A stretch of DNA of 64,000 bases from Phytophthora colocasiae (lineage: Eukaryota; Oomycota; Peronosporomycetes; Peronosporales; Peronosporaceae): positions 558,001-622,000 of the forward strand of contig JAGKQI010000096.1 in NCBI GenBank assembly GCA_018806915.1, in the 5' to 3' direction. Below, in pieces: positions 54,261-64,000 of the stretch (positions within the stretch are counted from its first letter, which is position 1; the number at the start of each line of letters is the position of its first letter). The position numbers and the translations under genes were made by a program. The notes below the pieces were generated by a model. That model saw nothing but the letters and a program-made list of their open reading frames with translations. It did no database searches and had not been told where the DNA came from.

Positions 54261-55452
54261 GGTGCTACGATCATCCACTCAATGTACTTTACTGGAGAAC
54301 GAGCATTTTACGCAAGAATTGGCCTTTCAGAGTCGAGAAACGGAGAAATTAATAACGTTTGGACGAAGCACAGCATAAATTGATGAAAGCGAGAGCGTAG
54401 AACAAAGTTCTTGAGTGATATATCTTACTTTGTGCTGCGTTGAAACTCTATTATATCGGCAAACTGCAAAATTCCTTCAAGAAGCATTGTCAATTTATCC
54501 ACCATCACGCAGTTGAACTTGATTGAAAAGCTAGCCTGAAAACTGGGGTTTGAATCAGCGACGAATGTAATCCCTAAAAGGGCAACCAACATCTGGATTC
54601 CGCTGGCTTAGTGTAGTTTTAGAATTTTTGAGATAGAATCACGCAGACGAGAAATCCGCTAACTAGTTAATCCACTCATTTTCCTTCCTGCGCTTCGAGA
54701 CGTATATCGCCGTAAAACACGTGTAGTACGTCATGCTAACTAACGAAGGTATCGGATTTAGAGGTTTGGGGAACAGAATATATTCAAAGGTGTAAAATTA
54801 TTTAGCTCGTGGTTCCATGTCTCACAGGTAAACTCGTTATCTCATTGAAATAGGTACCGGAATCTAACATGTATGTGCAAGACCAATTGCTACGCCATAT
54901 GACACCTTCAAATTGTGATTACAGGATAGTATGTGACGTCAATTTATAATGTGTTCAGTTGTACAGCGCCGAAGTTGCTACACACTAACAATAGTGAGCC
55001 TTGCTATTGTTGACTAGACTGCAGAGGTTGTTCAAGCGTGTAATCAACTCCACGTCACGTAAAATATAGCGTCACCTCTCAGTGGTTGCAAAGACAAAGA
55101 CACTGGAAGAAATATATATGATTATACGCTGTAGTCGGTCTTCAAATGATATCAATCTAAACACTTGATACATGCTTGTAGTCTTTTTTCTTGATGAAAT
55201 AGCGACACTACATTTTCAACAAATTCCATTAGTACACTCCGAAATAATCACAACCAACCTCAACGGGAGGCGAGCAAACTTTTATGAAAGCTATGGCGAG
55301 ACACCATTTATCTTGAACCCATCGTACTCAACCGTTTGCAAAACATCTCCATCCAAGCTCTCAGCGAGCAAACCACAGCAAACCTCCTTAACCCACATCT
55401 ACACTCGTGCACTTCTCGACTCCATATTAGGTGCAGATCATGAATGCCAGCC
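54261..55452. other. Spacer remainder, nothing recognised
   Basis: About 1.2 kb, AT-rich, without a supported frame. The ORF at 55172-55483 crosses the arm boundary and has no recognisable content. Confidence 0.5.
55426..55448 (+). repeat. Direct repeat at the inner edge of the right arm
   Basis: 23 bases starting ATTAGGTGCAGATC, repeated exactly at 55577-55599 inside the arm. The left arm has only the internal copy (complement at 52405-52427). The extra copy lies 4 bp outside the arm boundary. Confidence 0.8.
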
Positions 55453-58926
<3,474 letters not shown>

Positions 58927-59191
58927 GGTACTTCTTTTTACTTGAATTTGTCAGTGAGAAGTTGACTAAGGCAGTACCACTGCACGATTCTAGCGAATCA
59001 GGCGTCATCAACGTTCTGGTTGTCAAAACGTACATGAAGTACGTTTTAGCAAAAAAAAACTCCAAAAGTTTATATATATTGTCATTTTGCCTGTGAAACC
59101 TGAACCAGTAGAAGCATACTTAAAGTAACTTTTTACCACGTCTTACTTGATGTTTGTATTGGGGTTCTTAATATAGAAATGTATGGCGATG
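58927..59191. other. Gap between kinesin relic and piggyBac-like right end
   Basis: 265 bp with an ACGTACATGAAGTACGTTTT word at about 59020, resembling the left piggyBac subterminal sequence in direct orientation. No gene. Confidence 0.45.
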
Positions 59192-59204
59192 ACGAAAGGG
59201 TTAA
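59192..59204 (-). repeat. piggyBac-like right terminus (ACGAAAGGG + TTAA)
   Basis: Inverted match of 45628-45640. ACATCAAGTAA (minus strand) lies about 45 bp inside. Confidence 0.65.
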
Positions 59205-59400
59205 CCTCAATCAGGTACTGTAGTAAACCAAAAATGAATCAACATTGGTAGCCTCGTTCTGGCAGTAAACGGAGTATACGTAAAATATATACTCGTATTA
59301 GACCTCGATCCCAGAGCTCCTAGATGCTACGGCATTGCACGTAAGTTACGTTGTGTTGACGCGATTAACTCGCAAATGATTGTGCGACGCCAATGTATTA

Positions 59401-59612
59401 CAGTGTGCGCGGAAAATATAGCCGAAAACTCGGGTTTTTGCATTATTTTGTCAAATCAAACGCTTTGAAGCCAAGCGTTTTAGCCAATAACAAGCAGTTC
59501 TTGGCGGTCATTTTGCGGTGCCGCTTGCGTCAATCGGACTTGTGGGGGCCAAGCTACAGTCAAAAATCTACCGGGAGCGGGGGAGTCCAAGCGCGAAAAA
59601 GATAGACCAGGT
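59401..59612 (+). repeat. Tc1/mariner left inverted repeat (212 bp)
   Basis: Starts CAGTGTGCGCGGAAA. It pairs with 60799-61010, with one mismatch (T versus C at the sixth base). Confidence 0.95.
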
Positions 59613-59679
59613 AAGTGTTTATTTGTCCGACAGTGTTATTAGAGTCAATTAAGTGTTCTAATCTATTGCTACTGCTTCT

Positions 59680-60675
59680 TTAGTAATCAATCTTGCGGCC
59701 GTCGGCCTTGTGGACTTTTAGGCAGCGAGTTTTCATCGAGCGAACAAGACTTTCCAACGTTGACACAGGTATCGCGTTCCAGGCGGTCTTGATAGCCTCG
59801 ATCAGCTCGCTCTTACTGTCATATTGCTTCCCGTTGATGTATACAGCCCGAGCAAGAATTCCCCACAGATTTTCGATAGGATTTAGGTCTGGAGACTTGG
59901 CCGGCCACCACATCACCTTGACTTTGTTGTCCTTCAAAAACTCTTTAGCAACTTTTGCAGTGTGGATGGAGGCGTTATCTTGTTGAAATTCAAATCGTAG
60001 GCCGTGATTCAAGTGCGCAAAAGGAAACAAATAGTCCCCCAGCGTGTCGATGTACTTTTCTGCGTTCTGCTTGCCTTCTAGGAAAGCCAGATCAGACTTA
60101 CCCTTGGCACTAAAAGCCCCCCAAATGAACACGCCCCCACCACCCGACTGACGCTTAGAGAATATCTGCTTGTCCTTTCTTAGATCTCTCCAATAGTATT
60201 GGTAGCCATCAGGGCCATCGAGGTTAAATTTCTTCTCGTCTGAGAAGATTACACGTCCCCATTTGTCGCCGTGTTCAACATGTTGAAGTGCCCACTTCAA
60301 CCTGGCTGCAATGTGCGCAGCCGTGAGCACAGGGCTCGACACTCTCTTCTCGTGGACCATGTTCTCGGAGTTGTGTAACACCTCCTGCACCCGACGGACC
60401 GAGATGGGCAGCTGCAGCCCGTCTTTGAGCTGCCTAGCGCTCACACCAGTCTTTGATGCCTCACGAAGGAGACGACGCTCAGCAGCAATAGTCAGCTTTC
60501 TGGGCCTTCCTGAGCTCTTCTTCGAGCCATACGACTCTGGATCATTCAGGAAGCTTTTTACGACCTTCCATGACCGCCCTACACGTGCTGCGATAGCGCT
60601 GACGGACAGCCCGCACTCTTGGTGAGCGAGAATCTTACCCTTCTCGATGTCTGTTAACGGCTTGCCTCTCCCCAT
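59680..60675 (-). CDS. Tc1/mariner transposase (DD34E)
   Basis: 331 residues. The paired helix-turn-helix DNA-binding region lies at about 1-115 (GLSVSAIAARVGRSWKVVKSF; GRPRKLT hook between helices). The catalytic triad is FSDEKKF, QQDNASIHT and NPIEN, with exactly 34 residues between the second Asp and the Glu (DD34E), the Tc1-like spacing. The SPDLNPIENLWG block is typical. The glycine-rich QSGGGGVFIWGAFSAKGK motif is also present. The start ATG is the first in frame. No stops or shifts, so the enzyme is probably functional. Confidence 0.95.
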   Translation of the reverse strand: MGRGKPLTDIEKGKILAHQECGLSVSAIAARVGRSWKVVKSFLNDPESYGSKKSSGRPRKLTIAAERRLLREASKTGVSARQLKDGLQLPISVRRVQEVLHNSENMVHEKRVSSPVLTAAHIAARLKWALQHVEHGDKWGRVIFSDEKKFNLDGPDGYQYYWRDLRKDKQIFSKRQSGGGGVFIWGAFSAKGKSDLAFLEGKQNAEKYIDTLGDYLFPFAHLNHGLRFEFQQDNASIHTAKVAKEFLKDNKVKVMWWPAKSPDLNPIENLWGILARAVYINGKQYDSKSELIEAIKTAWNAIPVSTLESLVRSMKTRCLKVHKADGRKIDY

Positions 60676-60798
60676 CTACAGAAATCAACAAGAAGCCCAC
60701 CATTAGCAACCACCGGTTAGGACATCTACACGCTGCGATAAGAGACGCTAAAACGCGTAGATGGCGGCGAAGGCGACGTCAAACTGGAGCAAACGCCC

Positions 60799-61010
60799 AC
60801 CTGGTCTATCTTTTTCGCGCTTGGACTCCCCCGCTCCCGGTAGATTTTTGACTGTAGCTTGGCCCCCACAAGTCCGATTGACGCAAGCGGCACCGCAAAA
60901 TGACCGCCAAGAACTGCTTGTTATTGGCTAAAACGCTTGGCTTCAAAGCGTTTGATTTGACAAAATAATGCAAAAACCCGAGTTTTCGGCTATATTTTCC
61001 GCGCGCACTG
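60799..61010 (-). repeat. Tc1/mariner right inverted repeat (212 bp)
   Basis: Complement of 59401-59612 with one mismatch, followed by TA. Confidence 0.95.
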
Positions 61011-61012
61011 TA

Positions 61013-61407
61013 TGTTACAGTAACTTACAGATCGAGGACGTTGGCTCGGTTCCACGATGTACATGTACATGTACCTGCTGCGAAAGTGAGCCGATGTATT
61101 TAATAGGGACCGCCAAGGTGTAAGGATCAATATTGTCAACTCGAAAACGAGAAAGAGGAATTACTACAGTGTACGAGCACGCAGGCAGCAGCAAGACCAA
61201 AAGGCACAGGAAAATTTACTTCTCACTCGTATACATGCCATACATCTGGATGAAATTCCAAGATGGGATTCGAAAAAGCGCCCGAAGAGTTTACAACCCC
61301 CATAAACAAACGCTCTGGTTGTTCGACAAGAATTCCTTGTCACTTTACGACACGCGTACAACGTTCAAAAGCTTTGCTTACATTGACCCAAGAACAACAG
61401 CTACCCC
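61013..61407. other. Flank upstream of the effector gene
   Basis: 395 bp between the transposon and the effector. The open frame 61133-61435 is not recognisable. It must hold the effector promoter, so the transposon sits just upstream of it. Confidence 0.5.
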
Positions 61408-62301
61408 ATGTTTGTTCGCTATCTCCGACTTCTGACGCTTCTGGCTGTTTTCATTGAAGTCAATTCGATGGACAACATCGTTCAGCCTAACAAACTTCTG
61501 CAGAGAAATGAACGTATGAGCGAAGAGAGGAATCCCATTACCACTAGCGCCTCAACGTTAACCAAGCAAGCGAAGTCGGCCGCAGAGCTAACGGAGAAGA
61601 TGCAGCTCAAGTTATGGTTGTCCCGCAGGGTATCTGGGGATGAGGTTTTCGTACTACTGAAACTTGACAAGACAGGAGAAAATCTCTTAGCCAATCCTCA
61701 ATGGAGCAATTGGGTCATGTATATGACGCAGGCGAACAAGAGTCGCCCGAAAACTGCTATAATTTCGGCTTTAACAGCTCGCTACGGGGACGAAGGGCTA
61801 GCAAAGATGCTTCTAGCGGCAAAACAGGTCTCAAGCACGAAGAAAAGGGCAATGAAAGTGCAAGTCGCGCAGATGCGGGAATGGCTACGTAGAGGTAAAT
61901 CTGCTGATGATGTTTTCGAGCTGTTAAAACTTGACAAAGGACTAGAAAAACTTCTGACCAACCCGAATTTGAGTCTTTGGGTCAACTACATGACCCGGTT
62001 CAATGAGAGATTTCCCTCGAAGAAGACGAGTATGATTGACACATTTTCCAATTACTACGGTGATGAAGCGATGGCGAAGATGCTCGAAGCAGCGAAGAAA
62101 AACCCACGCGCTTCAAAACTGGCCACAGAGCTGCAGACTGCGCAATTTAAGCAGTGGTTAAATGAAGGAGCGAAACCTTACATGATCTTCAAGATGCTCA
62201 AAATGAATAAGGAGACGTGGATGAAGAATCCAGACGCGAACATTTGGCGCTTGTATAACGAGTACTACAAGGCGCACAGGTTCATAAATGTGTCACCATA
62301 A
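61408..62301 (+). CDS. Secreted EER/WY-repeat effector (RxLR-like)
   Basis: 297 residues. A clear signal peptide occupies residues 1-20. An acidic EER motif is at 39-41; the preceding RxLR is not canonical (KLLQ-type residues at 29-32). The mature part has three tandem helical WY/LWY-type modules starting with W-L-x-R/E at about 70, 150 and 250, each followed by a (V/I)F-x-(L/M)LK-(L/M) helix and a W-x-x-Y helix. Such modules are scaffolds of oomycete host-targeted effectors and are usually disordered from selection for change, not loss. The frame is intact. It lies in transposon-rich DNA about 400 bp from an intact Tc1 element, as expected for effector loci. The host target cannot be told. 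Confidence 0.85.
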   Translation: MFVRYLRLLTLLAVFIEVNSMDNIVQPNKLLQRNERMSEERNPITTSASTLTKQAKSAAELTEKMQLKLWLSRRVSGDEVFVLLKLDKTGENLLANPQWSNWVMYMTQANKSRPKTAIISALTARYGDEGLAKMLLAAKQVSSTKKRAMKVQVAQMREWLRRGKSADDVFELLKLDKGLEKLLTNPNLSLWVNYMTRFNERFPSKKTSMIDTFSNYYGDEAMAKMLEAAKKNPRASKLATELQTAQFKQWLNEGAKPYMIFKMLKMNKETWMKNPDANIWRLYNEYYKAHRFINVSP

Positions 62302-62546
62302 CGGTTTGAATGAAGTCCTCGACCCCGTAAATGCATTCCCATGTTGCCCAACATCAATTCTCACGTTATGGTACATGTAGCCATGTTTGGCAATCGCACT
62401 CCATGTGAGCACAATTCATTTACGGACTTCACATAGACAAGGATCCCGTAAATGACACATGTAGCAAGTATATCGGTTCCTCGCATGCACTTCCACTTCA
62501 TTTTTCAATTTGCTTCTAGCAACACAAGTCACACATAACAACAGTC
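62302..62546. other. Intergenic region with small foldback
   Basis: CCGTAAATG occurs near 62326 and 62447, and its complement CATTTACGG near 62419, giving a weak inverted repeat. The right end contains the promoter of the macrodomain-SirTM gene. Confidence 0.4.
62498..62511 (+). promoter_or_regulatory. Oomycete initiator-like core promoter
   Basis: TCATTTTTCAATTT fits the oomycete initiator/flanking consensus TCATTYYNCAWTTT at every position and lies 36 bp upstream of ATG 62547. Confidence 0.75.
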
Positions 62547-63943
62547 ATGGCTCCATCAATCCCATCAGGATCCTACAATTCCCTACTGCGTGCAGTCGCC
62601 TCAAGACTCCTCACAGAGTCGGGGTATGGCCTGCACCACCTGCACCACGCATCAGGCTCCGACATCCGAGACATCGTACACCACCTTCTAGTCGTCCGTC
62701 CGCCTCCAGATAGTGACGTCAACATGAAGCAGGAAGAGGAGCTCTACAACCAAGTGGACAGTCTCCTTACCCTTGAGCTCACGCAGCGCAAGACGATCGT
62801 GGACGCTCGTGAACTACCCACCGTCATGTCCTCATCCTCTCCTGATGTAGACGGTTTAAAGCAAATTGCACTGTGGAAAGGAGATATCACTACACTCAAA
62901 GCTACGGCTATTGTCAATGCTGCCAACTCGGCATTGCTTGGATGCTTCCAACCGTCACACAAATGCATCGACAATGTGATCCACAGTATGGCCGGACCTC
63001 GTCTGCGTGCTGCTTGTCACGAGATCATGTCTCGTCAGGCACATGAAGAACCAGTGGGTAACGCTCAGATCACATCAGGCTTCGCTCTGCCAGCTTCCTA
63101 TGTGATTCACACTGTCGGTCCTCAATTGCGTCATGGTTCGCAACCTACTGGTGCAGAGCGGGAGCAACTGCAGTCGTGCTACACGAAGTCGCTGGATTTG
63201 TTGCTGAAGAAGGTCGGACACACAGAGGAACCTGTGTCGATCGCCTTCCCGTGCATTTCGACTGGTTTGTTTGCCTTCCCAAGCGATTTAGCTGTGCCAC
63301 TTGCTGTTGAGGCCGTGCTGGAATGGCTGGCAGCACACAAAGAGGAGAGTCGTGGCTGGAAGGTGATCTTCAACACGTTTTTAAAGCGCGACTACGACCT
63401 GTACAAGGAATACATCGAGAGTAAGTGTCCAGACAGCGTGGTCTTACCTTCTGCTCCAGTTTCGACTGCATTGCAGAGTGCACTTCGGGCTGTTCAAGAT
63501 GCTGATTACCTATTGGTGTCTGTTGGTGCGGGGCTTTCGGCTGCTGCTGGTCTGGACTACACGTCGGAATCAGTCATGAAAAAATTCCACCCTGGTATCC
63601 GGAAGATCATCCCGAGTTTTCGTATGATGTACAGCTCGATCGGATACACGAAATGGGACGAACCGCTCATGTGGGGGTATCTGTTCAAGCAGATCAGCAT
63701 TGCTCGATTTGACTGGGTGCGTCACCGCACGGCACCAACGTATGACTACGTAAAGAGCATCTTCAACTGGTTTGAAAACCGCAATCCCGGGTCTGCATTC
63801 ATCAACACAAGCAACGCGGACGGCATGTTCGAGCAGGAAGGCTTTGATACCAAGTCTGTCTATCTCATACAGGGTGACTACGGTCGCATTCAGTGCGTCA
63901 AGCGTTGTACTGAAGAGAGTGTTTGGAGTTCACGCCCGTTCAT
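62547..63943 (+). pseudogene. Macrodomain-SirTM protein, N-terminal two thirds, cut by a hAT element
   Basis: 465 genuine codons from ATG 62547. A macrodomain lies at about residues 106-290, of the zinc-containing SirTM-linked type (KGDITTLKATAIVNAANS, LLGCFQPSHKCIDNVIH), expected to remove ADP-ribose. It is followed by a SirTM sirtuin (SVGAGLSAAAG about 325; TSNADGMFEQEGFD about 420; QGDYGRIQC about 441, with Gln where other sirtuins have the catalytic His, as is normal for SirTM). In known systems SirTM transfers ADP-ribose and the macrodomain reverses it. The frame runs on to the window end, but after CCGTTCAT (63936-63943) it reads into a hAT terminus. The missing C-terminus with the zinc CPKC pair is at 43989-44408. 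The initiator-like promoter upstream is intact. Confidence 0.82.
63936..63943 (+). repeat. 8-bp target-site duplication, right copy
   Basis: CCGTTCAT, codons Pro-Phe plus two bases. Same bases and same codon phase as the coding strand at 44408-44401. Confidence 0.75.
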
Positions 63944-64000
63944 CAGGGGTTCCGAAAATGTAATTACACTGGGCGGATGCAAAATTGACGCCCGCATTCT
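63944..64000 (+). mobile_element. hAT-like element terminus, continues beyond window
   Basis: CAGGGGTTCCGAAAATGT at 63944-63961 is identical to the terminus at 44409-44426. The following bases differ, as expected for the opposite end of the same element. Confidence 0.65.

Larger units (their letters stand above)
52552..55452. other. Spacer between inverted arms
   Basis: 2901 bp unique sequence holding the DOT1-like gene and a coiled-coil fragment. The rest, 54260-55452, shows nothing recognisable. Confidence 0.85.
59401..61010 (-). mobile_element. Intact Tc1/mariner-type DNA transposon
   Basis: 1610 bp flanked by TA duplications (59399-59400 and 61011-61012), with 212-bp terminal inverted repeats differing at one base and a complete transposase frame. 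The near-identity of the ends and the intact ORF point to a recent insertion that may still be mobile. Confidence 0.95.

Noticed and set aside
61133..61435. 100-residue frame overlapping the effector start
   Set aside because: No signal peptide or motif, and it overlaps the effector in another phase.

Overview
The window looks like chromosomal DNA of a plant-pathogenic oomycete, most likely a Phytophthora. It has gene-dense single-copy stretches with intron-poor genes and introns of 61-77 bp. It also has a tyrosine-recombinase retrotransposon, a piggyBac-like and a hAT-like relic, an intact Tc1-type element, and a secreted EER/WY-repeat effector. The species assignment is inference. Gene identities rest on motifs read by eye; no database search was run.

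Layout. 1-8402: conserved housekeeping genes. These are a USP5-type deubiquitinase (minus strand, running off the left edge just before its catalytic His), TFIID subunit TAF1 (minus), and divergently a four-exon XRCC2-like RAD51 paralog (plus). 8403-9852: no intact gene, but a broken FG-nucleoporin fragment between short direct repeats, and a 25-bp palindrome. 9853-15467: a DIRS/Ngaro-type retrotransposon with intact gag-like, RT-RNase H and tyrosine recombinase frames. The first two lie in one frame separated only by TGA-CTA. 16003-17307: a multipass membrane protein, possibly cut short by the retroelement. 18165-43933: the second gene-dense block. It holds a 2813-residue protein with an AP2-like segment, an IPNS-like dioxygenase with a myristoylation signal, a C2-PH protein, a short-chain dehydrogenase, an F-box/LRR protein, a giant multi-zinc-finger USP, and an NSUN2-like protein that has lost its catalytic cysteine.

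43989-64000 is rearranged, transposon-rich DNA. A macrodomain-SirTM gene appears broken by a hAT element. Its C-terminal third is at 43989-44408 (minus) and its N-terminal two thirds at 62547-63943 (plus). Each broken end carries the same 8-bp target duplication and the same 18-bp CAGGGG terminus. Between them lie the hAT transposase relic, a decayed piggyBac transposase, two 2.7-kb inverted arms carrying a dead kinesin motor, a DOT1-like methyltransferase in the spacer, an intact Tc1/mariner element with 212-bp inverted repeats, and the effector. TTAA-CCCTTTCGT ends at 45628 and 59204 may bound a 13.6-kb piggyBac-derived composite containing the kinesin arms and DOT1.

The genes left of 44 kb look like ordinary cellular machinery (ubiquitin turnover, transcription, recombination repair, RNA binding) with shared short promoters. 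The right 20 kb shows repeated insertion, inversion and gene breakage next to an effector.
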